A stretch of DNA of 32,082 nt. Origin: Sediminibacterium sp. GTDB lineage: Bacteria; Bacteroidota; Bacteroidia; Chitinophagales; Chitinophagaceae. Of this stretch, positions 19,006-26,562 are shown piece by piece. The position numbers and the translations under genes are program-made. The notes beneath the pieces are model-generated. The model ran no database searches. It worked only from the letters and a program-made list of their open reading frames with translations, and had not been told where the DNA came from. Location: NCBI GenBank assembly GCA_007280515.1, contig QYPL01000008.1, positions 1 to 32,082 on the forward strand, in the 5' to 3' direction. Each line of letters starts with the position of its first letter. Position 1 is the stretch's first letter.

Positions 19006-19428
19006 ATGAAATACGCACTACTTTTATTTACCTTTTTTTTATGCAGTCAATTAAACATGGCACAAGATAAGCCTGCTATTAAGATACATTGCCTTGCACC
19101 CGTTAAATTAAAAACGGGCCAGTCGGTGAAATTAAAAGTAGCACTAACACATAATTTAAAAGAAGAAAAAACTGGAACACTTGTTTTATCACTTATTAAC
19201 CATCAAACACAAAAATCGGTAGATGGTTGGTTTTTAAATATTTTTCCTTTTCAATATTTTACCACCATTCAAAATGAAAATTTTGAAGTGGAATTTCCTT
19301 TTACAGTGCCCAACGACTACAGCGATAGTTTTGATTTAGTATTAGTTGCCCATGTAGGAAACTTAAAAGATAGTATTGGCTTCATTATTTCCACCAATAA
19401 AGTAATTCCTTTTGGAAAAAAACGTTAA
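19006..19428 (+). CDS. small exported protein of unknown function
   Basis: I do not recognise this 140-residue protein. It has a signal peptide (hydrophobic residues about 4-17, likely cleavage after NMA, leaving QDKPA). The mature part is rich in alternating hydrophobic residues (VKLKTGQSVKLKVALTH; TLVLSLINH; FEVEFPFTVP; FDLVLVAHVG). This suggests a single beta-sandwich domain in the periplasm or on the outer membrane. There are no cysteines for a lipobox or disulfide after the signal apart from one near residue 29. Its last 17 bases overlap the next gene, so the two are probably co-expressed. Confidence 0.75.
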   Translation: MKYALLLFTFFLCSQLNMAQDKPAIKIHCLAPVKLKTGQSVKLKVALTHNLKEEKTGTLVLSLINHQTQKSVDGWFLNIFPFQYFTTIQNENFEVEFPFTVPNDYSDSFDLVLVAHVGNLKDSIGFIISTNKVIPFGKKR

Positions 19429-20464
19429 ATATTTAATCATTGGTCAAGGCTTAGTGGGTACTTGGCTGGGTTATTTTTTGCAGCAAAGAAATATTTCATT
19501 CGCCATTGTAAACGATAGTAGCACAGCTTCTGCCACGAAGGTGGCAAGTGGGGTGATGAACCCAGTAACGGGTAGAAGAATGGTGCAAACATGGATGATA
19601 GAAGAAGTATTGCCATTTGCAGTATCAAGCTATGAAAGCTTTCAAGAAAAAACAAATACAAAAATAATTAATGCCGCCCCTGTTGTTTTAATTCATCCTT
19701 CACAACAAATGAAAGATAGTTTTGAGTATCGAATGGACCATGATAATGTGTATTTAAAAAACAATAACCCCTTAACATGGGACTCTTTTTTTAATATGCA
19801 TTTTGGCACAGGAGAAATTGAGTCTTGTTATTGGATTGACTTAATTGCTTTTTTGGAAGCAGGGAAAAAACAATTTGCTGAAAATTATATAGAATCGAAT
19901 TTTGATTACAACCATTTGAAATTAGTAGACAAAGGCATTGACTGGAATAATATAAGTGCGGAGAAAATTATTTTCTGTGACGGCGTAAATACTATGATGA
20001 ATCCTTATTTTAAAACACTGCCCTTTGCACCTAATAAAGGAGAAGCGCTTATTGTAGAAATTAAAGGGCTCCCTTCTAAACATATTTATAAAAATAATTT
20101 GGCCATTATACCTTGGAAAGAAAATTTATTTTGGGTGGGCTCTAGTTTTGAGTGGGACTATACAAGCACAATACCCACAGATGCTTTTAAACAAAAAACA
20201 ATTGAAAGCTTAAATGCATTATTAAAAATTCCTTATAAAATTGTGGATCATTTTGTTGGTATAAGGCCAGCGAATACCGAGCGCCGCCCTTTTGTGGGCT
20301 TGCATCCTAGCTACCCTCAAATAGGTATTTGTAATGGTATGGGCACCAAGGGCTGTTCATTAGCCCCTTATTTCACTCATGAATTAATAGAACATATTGA
20401 AAATAATGCCCCGCTTCATGTTGAGGCCAATGTTCAAAGGTTCAAGCATTTAATGAGCGTATAA
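19412..20464 (+). CDS. FAD-dependent oxidoreductase (DAO family)
   Basis: This is a 350-residue flavoprotein with the N-terminal dinucleotide motif KYLIIGQGLVGTWLG (about 6-20). The overall arrangement is that of the D-amino-acid oxidase/glycine oxidase superfamily: ASGVMNPVTGRR after the first motif, an internal FCDGVNT-type segment, and the C-terminal GIRPANTERRPFVGLHP and GMGTKGCSLAPY that contact FAD. The substrate cannot be read. The start is a TTG inside the end of the preceding gene (17-bp overlap); no ATG or GTG lies between it and the conserved VKYLIIG, so TTG is well supported. Translational coupling with the upstream secreted protein is likely. Confidence 0.82.
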   Translation: MEKNVKYLIIGQGLVGTWLGYFLQQRNISFAIVNDSSTASATKVASGVMNPVTGRRMVQTWMIEEVLPFAVSSYESFQEKTNTKIINAAPVVLIHPSQQMKDSFEYRMDHDNVYLKNNNPLTWDSFFNMHFGTGEIESCYWIDLIAFLEAGKKQFAENYIESNFDYNHLKLVDKGIDWNNISAEKIIFCDGVNTMMNPYFKTLPFAPNKGEALIVEIKGLPSKHIYKNNLAIIPWKENLFWVGSSFEWDYTSTIPTDAFKQKTIESLNALLKIPYKIVDHFVGIRPANTERRPFVGLHPSYPQIGICNGMGTKGCSLAPYFTHELIEHIENNAPLHVEANVQRFKHLMSV

Positions 20465-20544
20465 GTAAGCGCCTAAAAAAAGTTCCCCGAAAATAAAAAA
20501 AATCAATATTTATAAATATCATTCATTAAACCATTGTCTTAATC

Positions 20545-20949
20545 ATGAACGAAGATGAAAAAAAATTATATAATATTCCCATTGCTTATCGCAAAATGGA
20601 AAATTTACATATTATTTTCTGGCTATTTAAAGATATTGCCTGGTGCATGTTCTGGAAACCTTTAGGCATTACCATGATAATTCCCACATTAACTATTTCC
20701 TTTATCATTGCTTGGAGAACAAGGCATATTATTTCTGAATTATGTCATAACCTAGCTATTAGTATTTGGATAATGGCTAACTCTTTTTGGATGTGTAGTG
20801 AATTTTTTGGAGTAGACAATAATATTGTATTTGGAACTATTACTGTTAAACAATTAGCTATGATTCCGTTTATTACCGGCGTTTTAATATTAGCTTACTA
20901 CTATTTAATATACAAGCCAAAACATAAGCAAGAAGCAGCAACCTTATAA
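20545..20949 (+). CDS. small membrane protein, unknown function
   Basis: This is a 134-residue protein with about four hydrophobic segments (roughly 26-43, 43-58, 68-84 and 105-125) and charged, Lys-rich ends. Trp residues are frequent (FWLFKDIAWCMFW; SIWIMANSFW). I see no catalytic motif and do not assign a function. It starts 80 bp after the oxidoreductase, so it could be the third gene of that group. It converges on the MFS gene. Confidence 0.7.
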   Translation: MNEDEKKLYNIPIAYRKMENLHIIFWLFKDIAWCMFWKPLGITMIIPTLTISFIIAWRTRHIISELCHNLAISIWIMANSFWMCSEFFGVDNNIVFGTITVKQLAMIPFITGVLILAYYYLIYKPKHKQEAATL

Positions 20950-20964
20950 AATTCTTGGAAGTAT

Positions 20965-20974
20965 TAGTATACTA
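20965..20974. repeat. TAGTATACTA palindrome between convergent genes
   Basis: This 10-base perfect palindrome lies in the 44-bp gap between the membrane protein and the MFS transporter, inside a longer AAGTATT/AATACTT-rich stretch. The identical decamer occurs at 24055-24064, and its core AGTATACT occurs twice near 26.5 kb. Confidence 0.4.
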
Positions 20975-20993
20975 AGTATTCTTATAAATATTA

Positions 20994-22145
20994 CTATAAA
21001 TACTTCTTCAATTGATTCGCTCTTAAGGCGGTGATAATACCTAAACTACTTACTGTTAAAAAAGCCCATCTCAGTCCCATGGCTTGAGATAAAAATCCAA
21101 TAATGGGTGGGCCAATTAAAAACCCGAAAAAACCTACAGAAGAGACGGAGGCTAGTGCAATACTCACTTTACTAGGTTCAGTGGTTCTTCCCACGGTTCC
21201 ATAAATAGTGGGAATCACAGAAGAAACACCAAAACCTACTAACATAAAACCAATTGAGCTTACCACTAAATGTGGATATGCTGTGGCAATTACTAAACCA
21301 AGTGTTACAACAAGCCCACTTAATACCAATTGTTTTCGGGCACCCCAATAATTAATTAAATTATCGGAAAACATTCTGCCCGTTGTCATACAAGCCATAA
21401 AACAAATGTAGCCTGTAGTTCTCCATTGATTCGACACTTTCACAATATCTTGAAAGTATACTCCACTCCAATCAAACATCATTCCTTCGCAAATCATATT
21501 AGTAAATGCAATGAGTCCAAACTGCCACATTAAAGGACTTGGTTTATTCCAAATTTTAGAAACATGATTTTTATTAGGTTCACCTGGTAATAAATAAGGA
21601 TGTCCAAAAAATAAAAATACCCAGCCTACCACAGCCACAAAAGTAAATTGTTCTAAAGGTGAAATTGAATGTGCTACAAAAAAACCACCTAATAAGCCAC
21701 CGGTAAAACCAGCTAAACTCCAAAAGCCATGAAACCTAGATGTAATACTTTTTTCAAATAATTTAGAAAGTGCTGCTGCTTGTGTATTAATAGAAACATT
21801 AAATAAATTACCCGCCATTCCAAATAAAAATAAACCAATGGCTAATAGTGTAGTGGTATTTGCAAAACCCAAGGAGATAAGTGATAAAGGGTATAAGGTA
21901 GAAGCTAGAATGATAATTTTTTTGCTGCCTTTTTTAGCTGTTACACTTCCTGAGATAGGAATGCCTACAAAAGATCCAATGGGAAGAAAAAATAAGATGC
22001 CTCCAAAAGCGCCATCACTTAAACCTAATTGCATTTTAATATCGGGAATACGGCTGGCCCAGCTGGCAAAACAAATACCTGTAAGAAAGAAAAAACCGGA
22101 TAAAACAACACGTCTAGCGGTAAGGGATTTAGTACTGTCGTTCAT
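20994..22145 (-). CDS. MFS transporter, YbjJ-like
   Basis: This is a major facilitator superfamily transporter of 383 residues with about 12 hydrophobic segments. The first half includes FASWASRIPDIKMQLGLSDGAFG (about 21-43), a sequence typical of the YbjJ-like branch. A loop 2-3 motif (GSVTAKKGSKK) and a second-half repeat (GRMFSDNLINYWGARKQ) fit two six-helix bundles. Substrate is unknown; related proteins are often annotated as putative sugar or drug transporters without proof. It is divergent from aspS with only 69 bp between starts. A near-consensus -7 box (CATCTTTG, 22150-22157 minus) ends four bases before its ATG. Confidence 0.85.
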   Translation of the reverse strand: MNDSTKSLTARRVVLSGFFFLTGICFASWASRIPDIKMQLGLSDGAFGGILFFLPIGSFVGIPISGSVTAKKGSKKIIILASTLYPLSLISLGFANTTTLLAIGLFLFGMAGNLFNVSINTQAAALSKLFEKSITSRFHGFWSLAGFTGGLLGGFFVAHSISPLEQFTFVAVVGWVFLFFGHPYLLPGEPNKNHVSKIWNKPSPLMWQFGLIAFTNMICEGMMFDWSGVYFQDIVKVSNQWRTTGYICFMACMTTGRMFSDNLINYWGARKQLVLSGLVVTLGLVIATAYPHLVVSSIGFMLVGFGVSSVIPTIYGTVGRTTEPSKVSIALASVSSVGFFGFLIGPPIIGFLSQAMGLRWAFLTVSSLGIITALRANQLKKYL

Positions 22146-22149
22146 GGCG

Positions 22150-22157
22150 CAAAGATG
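22150..22157 (-). promoter_or_regulatory. near-consensus -7 box for the MFS gene
   Basis: CATCTTTG on the minus strand differs from TAnnTTTG only at the first base and is four bases from the ATG. This is the same spacing as for the genes at 19006 and 26014. Confidence 0.35.
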
Positions 22158-22178
22158 GGGTTTTTCTAGGAATTGGGC

Positions 22179-22186
22179 TATATTTG
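22179..22186 (+). promoter_or_regulatory. candidate -7 box for aspS
   Basis: TATATTTG matches TAnnTTTG and ends 28 bp before the aspS ATG. It overlaps the presumed promoter region of the divergent MFS gene. Confidence 0.5.
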
Positions 22187-22214
22187 CTCATCAAACCTAT
22201 ATCAATAGATTTTT

Positions 22215-24047
22215 ATGTACCGTACGCACCATTGTGGAGAGTTAACAATTCAATCTGTCAATAAAAATGTAAGCTTAGCTGGATGGGTTCAAACCATTCG
22301 TAAGTTCGGGGCCATTAATTTTATAGACCTTAGAGACCGCTATGGTATTACCCAACTCTTAATGGGTGAGGAATTGCAAGCACAATTAGATATACAACCC
22401 TTGGGCCGTGAATTTGTGATTCAAGTGAAAGGAACGGTTATTGAACGTTCCAATAAAAATGCAAATATTCCTACTGGTGAAATTGAAATTAAAGTAACTG
22501 AATTCACCATATTAAATGCATCCTTGGTGCCTCCCTTTACCATTCAAGACGACACAGATGGTGGAGATGATATTAGAATGAAATACCGTTTCTTGGATTT
22601 AAGAAGAAACGCTGTAAAAAAGAATTTAACCATAAGATATAATGTAAACCGCGCTACAAGAAATTATCTACATGAAAAAGGTTTCATGGATATTGAAACT
22701 CCTTTTTTAATTAAATCAACTCCAGAAGGGGCGCGTGATTTTGTGGTGCCTAGCAGGATGAACCCAGGTGAATTTTATGCCTTACCGCAGTCGCCACAAA
22801 CTTTTAAGCAATTATTAATGGTAAGTGGCTATGATAGATACTACCAAATTGTAAAATGTTTTAGAGACGAAGATTTAAGAGCCGATAGACAACCCGAGTT
22901 TACACAGATAGACTGTGAAATGAGTTTTGTAGAACAAGAAGATATCTTAAATATGTTTGAAGGTTTAATTAAAAGCATATTTAAAGACGTTAAGAATATT
23001 GATTACACAGAGCCCGTTCAAAGAATGACTTGGGAAGATGCCATGTGGCAGTATGGTAATGACAAACCAGATATTCGTTTTGAGATGGAAGTTTGTAATT
23101 TGAAAAAACCTGCGCATGTATTTGCTGAGAAGCAAGATAAAGCTGCACTTATTAACGGCACCGACTTTAAAGTGTTTGACGAAGCAGAAACAGTGGTAGC
23201 CATTGCTGTACCTGGTTGCAGCGAATATTCTCGTAAACAAACCGATGAATTAACGGAGTGGGTGAAGCGTCCGCAGATTGGTATGAAAGGAATGGTATTT
23301 ATTAAATGTAATACCGATGGTAGTTTTAAAAGTAGTGTAGATAAATTTTATACAGAAGATAAATTAAAAGCCATTGCCGCTGGCTCTAATGCCAAAGCGG
23401 GTGACTTAATTTTAATATTAGCAGGACCTGAAGAAAGAACAAGAAAGGCCATTAGTGAATTAAGATTAGAATTAGGCAAACAATTAGGCTTTAGAAAAGA
23501 AGATGAATTTAAATTATTATGGGTACTAGACTTCCCTTTATTTGAATATGATGAAGAAGGCAACCGTTGGGTAGCAAGGCATCATCCGTTTACTTCTCCT
23601 AAGCCCGATCATATTGAAATTATGATTAACAATGCACCAGAAATTAAAGACGCTGCCAAATATTTAGAACACCCCTATGCAGGTATTAAGGCCAATGCCT
23701 ATGATATGGTATTGAATGGTAATGAAATTGGTGGTGGTTCTATTCGTATTTTCCAAAGAGCGCTTCAAGAAAAAATGTTTGCAGCACTTGGTATGAGTCC
23801 AGAAGAGGCACAACATAAATTTGGATTTTTATTAGGCGCCTTTGAATACGGTGCGCCTCCACATGGTGGTATTGCTTTTGGCTTTGACCGTTTATGTGCT
23901 TTATTGGGTGGTAGTGAAAGTATTCGCGACTTTATTGCTTTTCCTAAAAACAATAGCGGCCGTGATGTAATGTTAGACGCCCCTAGCAGCATTGACGATA
24001 AGCAATTTGAAGAATTGCAAATAAAATTGAATTTAAAAAAAGACTAG
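22215..24047 (+). CDS. aspS: aspartyl-tRNA synthetase
   Basis: AspRS charges tRNA-Asp. The 610-residue protein is the bacterial type. An OB-fold anticodon domain (about 1-110; [24 protein letters not shown]) comes first. The class II catalytic core follows, interrupted by a GAD insertion domain (about 300-420). Motif 2 is [18 protein letters not shown], and motif 3 is [13 protein letters not shown] near the C terminus. The flipping loop [14 protein letters not shown] is present. Length is slightly above the usual ~590. Whether it is discriminating or also charges tRNA-Asn cannot be decided here. The ATG follows the -7 box by 28 bp. Confidence 0.97.
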   Translation: MYRTHHCGELTIQSVNKNVSLAGWVQTIRKFGAINFIDLRDRYGITQLLMGEELQAQLDIQPLGREFVIQVKGTVIERSNKNANIPTGEIEIKVTEFTILNASLVPPFTIQDDTDGGDDIRMKYRFLDLRRNAVKKNLTIRYNVNRATRNYLHEKGFMDIETPFLIKSTPEGARDFVVPSRMNPGEFYALPQSPQTFKQLLMVSGYDRYYQIVKCFRDEDLRADRQPEFTQIDCEMSFVEQEDILNMFEGLIKSIFKDVKNIDYTEPVQRMTWEDAMWQYGNDKPDIRFEMEVCNLKKPAHVFAEKQDKAALINGTDFKVFDEAETVVAIAVPGCSEYSRKQTDELTEWVKRPQIGMKGMVFIKCNTDGSFKSSVDKFYTEDKLKAIAAGSNAKAGDLILILAGPEERTRKAISELRLELGKQLGFRKEDEFKLLWVLDFPLFEYDEEGNRWVARHHPFTSPKPDHIEIMINNAPEIKDAAKYLEHPYAGIKANAYDMVLNGNEIGGGSIRIFQRALQEKMFAALGMSPEEAQHKFGFLLGAFEYGAPPHGGIAFGFDRLCALLGGSESIRDFIAFPKNNSGRDVMLDAPSSIDDKQFEELQIKLNLKKD

Positions 24048-24054
24048 CACAAGA

Positions 24055-24064
24055 TAGTATACTA
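24055..24064. repeat. second TAGTATACTA palindrome, with short direct repeats
   Basis: TAGTATACTA lies eight bases after the aspS stop. It is followed by two copies of AGAACAATA (in about 24086-24111) up to the next gene. There is no strong terminator here. Confidence 0.4.
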
Positions 24065-24132
24065 GTGTAATACCAGCATACTACTAGAACAATATACTAC
24101 AAGAACAATAATTGATTAATACTATACAAAGC

Positions 24133-24636
24133 ATGGCTCCGAATTTAAAATTATACACGGTACTTTCTTATATACTTATTCCTATTGCTTTGTTTTTTGC
24201 CTTTTTGGATATTGCCTTACTATTATCCTCCTTGGCCAACGCTAGTGTGCTCATAATGGTATTTATTATAGCCTGCCTTGTTATTTATACTTTTGCAAGT
24301 TTTAAATTTTTAAAAGCAGGCATAGAAAAAGAAATAGCACAAACTGCAAAATTAAAAGATTGGATTAAGGTAAACGCTTATGTAAGTTTTTTCTTATGCA
24401 GTTTATTTTTCATCAATGCTATAAGTGTACTTATAAGTAGTGATATAGTTTTATTAAAATTTATTGATGAGTTTCTTGAAAGCCAGTCCAGTATTCCCAA
24501 AGAATTAACCAGTGCCCTTATGTTATCTTTATTAAAAGGCGTTTCTGTATTTCTTCTCATTACCGGTATTGTAGGGCTTATGCATATTAGAACCAGCCTT
24601 CGCCTTTTAAAGCAGTATGCGTATTTATTTGAATAA
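24133..24636 (+). CDS. membrane protein, possibly DUF2975-like
   Basis: This protein is 167 residues from the ATG chosen here, with four hydrophobic segments (roughly 10-33, 36-54, 80-103 and 130-152 from that start). The frame is open to a TTG at 24112 that would add seven residues (MINTIQS). I prefer the ATG but cannot exclude the TTG. The four-helix layout with a conserved-looking FKFLKAGIEKEIAQTAKLKDW linker is reminiscent of DUF2975 membrane proteins; that is an impression, not a firm match. It sits between aspS and rarA on the same strand, 33 bp before rarA. Confidence 0.7.
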   Translation: MAPNLKLYTVLSYILIPIALFFAFLDIALLLSSLANASVLIMVFIIACLVIYTFASFKFLKAGIEKEIAQTAKLKDWIKVNAYVSFFLCSLFFINAISVLISSDIVLLKFIDEFLESQSSIPKELTSALMLSLLKGVSVFLLITGIVGLMHIRTSLRLLKQYAYLFE

Positions 24637-24648
24637 GTGCGAACTATC

Positions 24649-24656
24649 TAATTTTG
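24649..24656 (+). promoter_or_regulatory. candidate promoter for rarA
   Basis: TAATTTTG (TAnnTTTG) lies 13 bp before the rarA ATG. A TTTG at 24628-24631 is 17 bp upstream of it, close to the usual 19-21 bp spacing. This is one of the better two-part matches in the window. Confidence 0.5.
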
Positions 24657-24669
24657 TATATTTATAGCA

Positions 24670-25950
24670 ATGAACAACGCCATTCCATTAGCAGAGCGAC
24701 TAAGACCTCAAACCCTAAACGATTTAGTCGGGCAAGAACATCTTTCTAGCGAGCAAAGTGTTTTACAAAAGGCCATCTCTAAAGGAAAAGTTCCTTCTAT
24801 GATTTTATGGGGCCCTCCTGGTGTAGGTAAAACTACATTAGCCAACATTATTGCCACCACCTTTCATAGTGCCTATTATCAATTAAGCGCCATTAGTAGT
24901 GGGGTGAAGGAATTAAGAGAAGTAATTGAAGAGGCTAAAACAAAACCCGGTGCTATTTTATTTATTGATGAAATACATAGGTTCAATAAAGGACAACAGG
25001 ACGCACTTTTAGGCGCAGTTGAAAAAGGCATTATTACTTTAATTGGCGCTACTACAGAAAACCCAAGTTTTGAAGTAAACAGTGCCTTATTAAGCAGATG
25101 TCAGGTTTTTATTTTAAAAGCCTTGGATGAAAAAGCTTTATTAAAATTAATGAATCAAGCCATTGAAAAAGATGAGCTCTTCAAAGGACAAAATATTCAA
25201 ATTAAAGAAACGGAAGCCTTGTTTCAATTGTCGGGTGGTGATGGTAGAAAATTATTAAACTTATTAGAGCTTTCAGTAGAAGCCTTAATTGATATAGAAA
25301 AAAATGGTGGCCCATTACTATTGACCAATGATTGGGTGATGGAAGTGGCGCAAACTCATATTGCCCTCTATGATAAAAATGGAGAGCAGCACTATGATAT
25401 TGTATCGGCCTTTATAAAAAGTATGAGAGGCTCCGACCCTAATGGTGCAGTGTATTGGCTATCGAGAATGATTGCAGGCGGTGAAGAGGTGAAATTTATA
25501 GCAAGAAGAATGTTAATTTTTTCAAGTGAAGATATTGGCAATGCCAACCCTAATGCTTTTTTATTGGCCAATGCCTGTTTTGATGCAGTCAATAAAATTG
25601 GTTATCCAGAAAGTAGAATTATTTTATCTCAATGTGCTATTTATTTAGCCAGCTCACCAAAAAGCAATGCCTCTTATGAAGCCATTAGTAGTGGACTTGC
25701 CTTGGTAGATAAAACAGGTAATTTACCTGTGCCCCTTCATTTACGCAATGCACCTACAAAATTTATGAAGGACTTATCTTATGGTAAAAACTACCAATAC
25801 TCCCATAAGGGCGAGCAAAATTTCATTGAGCAAGAATACCTTCCGGATACAATAATAAATACCACCTTGTATCAACCTCAGCAAAATAGTAGAGAACAAG
25901 AAATTAAAAAGTTTTTACAAGAGCGTTGGAAAGGAAAGTATGGTTATTAA
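24670..25950 (+). CDS. rarA: replication-associated recombination protein A (RarA/MgsA)
   Basis: RarA is a clamp-loader-like AAA+ ATPase that acts at stalled replication forks. The 426-residue protein has Walker A GPPGVGKTT (48-56), Walker B LFIDEIH (about 97-103), sensor 1 GATTENPSFEVN and an Arg-finger region SRCQVF. The C-terminal tetramerisation domain includes RGSDPNGAVYWLSRMIAGGEEVKFIARR and the SSEDIGNANPNA signature typical of RarA. Length and motifs are complete. It has its own candidate promoter and is followed by the GNAT gene. Confidence 0.96.
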   Translation: MNNAIPLAERLRPQTLNDLVGQEHLSSEQSVLQKAISKGKVPSMILWGPPGVGKTTLANIIATTFHSAYYQLSAISSGVKELREVIEEAKTKPGAILFIDEIHRFNKGQQDALLGAVEKGIITLIGATTENPSFEVNSALLSRCQVFILKALDEKALLKLMNQAIEKDELFKGQNIQIKETEALFQLSGGDGRKLLNLLELSVEALIDIEKNGGPLLLTNDWVMEVAQTHIALYDKNGEQHYDIVSAFIKSMRGSDPNGAVYWLSRMIAGGEEVKFIARRMLIFSSEDIGNANPNAFLLANACFDAVNKIGYPESRIILSQCAIYLASSPKSNASYEAISSGLALVDKTGNLPVPLHLRNAPTKFMKDLSYGKNYQYSHKGEQNFIEQEYLPDTIINTTLYQPQQNSREQEIKKFLQERWKGKYGY

Positions 25951-26001
25951 GTACTTATTTACATGTAATCTTTATTTATTTATTCTTATTTATTTTATCC
26001 C

Positions 26002-26009
26002 TATTTTTG
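26002..26009 (+). promoter_or_regulatory. candidate -7 box four bases before the GNAT ATG
   Basis: TATTTTTG matches TAnnTTTG and is separated from the ATG at 26014 by four bases, which predicts a leaderless or nearly leaderless transcript. Confidence 0.45.
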
Positions 26010-26013
26010 TTTT

Positions 26014-26475
26014 ATGAGTACTAATAGCAATTTACGATGGGTTACCAAATCATTTACCGAACTAACAGTGAATGAATTGTATGATGTATTAAGATTAAGA
26101 AGCGAGGTATTTGTAGTAGAACAAAAATGTATTTTTTTAGACCTAGACAATACCGATCAAAAAGCATTTCACACAATAGGTTTAATAGGCGATGAAGTGG
26201 TAGCCACTACCCGATTATTTGATAAAGATATTATGTATGATGGTTACCAAAGTATTGGCCGTGTGGTAAGTGCTACCAAACATAGAGGCTTAAGCATTGG
26301 CAAGGCCTTAATGCAATACTCTATTAGTGAGTGTGAGAGATTATTTGGAGAAGGGCCTATTAAAATTGGCGCTCAATTATACTTAAAGAAATTTTACAAC
26401 GAACAAGGCTTTGAACAATCGGGTGATGTATATATAGAGGATGAGATTGATCATATTCCCATGATACGCGTATAA
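26014..26475 (+). CDS. ElaA-like GNAT acetyltransferase
   Basis: This 153-residue protein resembles the ElaA branch of GNAT N-acetyltransferases. Its opening WVTKSFTELTVNELYDVLRLRSEVFVVEQKC is typical of that group. The acetyl-CoA-binding loop lies around SIGRVVSATKHRGLSIGKALM (about 85-105; RGLSIG replaces the usual R/Q-x-x-G-x-G/A). The Tyr-containing AQLYLKKFYNEQGF segment near residues 121-134 follows the usual catalytic position. The physiological substrate of ElaA proteins is unknown. It follows rarA by 63 bp and converges on uvrA. Confidence 0.88.
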   Translation: MSTNSNLRWVTKSFTELTVNELYDVLRLRSEVFVVEQKCIFLDLDNTDQKAFHTIGLIGDEVVATTRLFDKDIMYDGYQSIGRVVSATKHRGLSIGKALMQYSISECERLFGEGPIKIGAQLYLKKFYNEQGFEQSGDVYIEDEIDHIPMIRV

Positions 26476-26491
26476 AAATAGTAGCATTACT

Positions 26492-26529
26492 TTTTAGTAG
26501 TATACTTATTTTTTAGTAGTATACTTATT
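26492..26529. repeat. 19-bp tandem repeat with AGTATACT core
   Basis: TTTTAGTAGTATACTTATT occurs twice in tandem (26492-26510, 26511-26529), followed by a degenerate third copy ending near 26547. Each perfect copy contains the palindrome AGTATACT. It fills the convergent gap between the GNAT gene and uvrA and may serve as an AT-rich 3' end region. Confidence 0.7.
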
Positions 26530-26562
26530 TAAGTCATATACTTATTTAAAAAATTACTAAAG

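Noticed and set aside
21838..22245. 135-residue plus-strand frame across the MFS start and into aspS
   Set aside because: It overlaps the 5' ends of two well-supported divergent genes and has no family resemblance.
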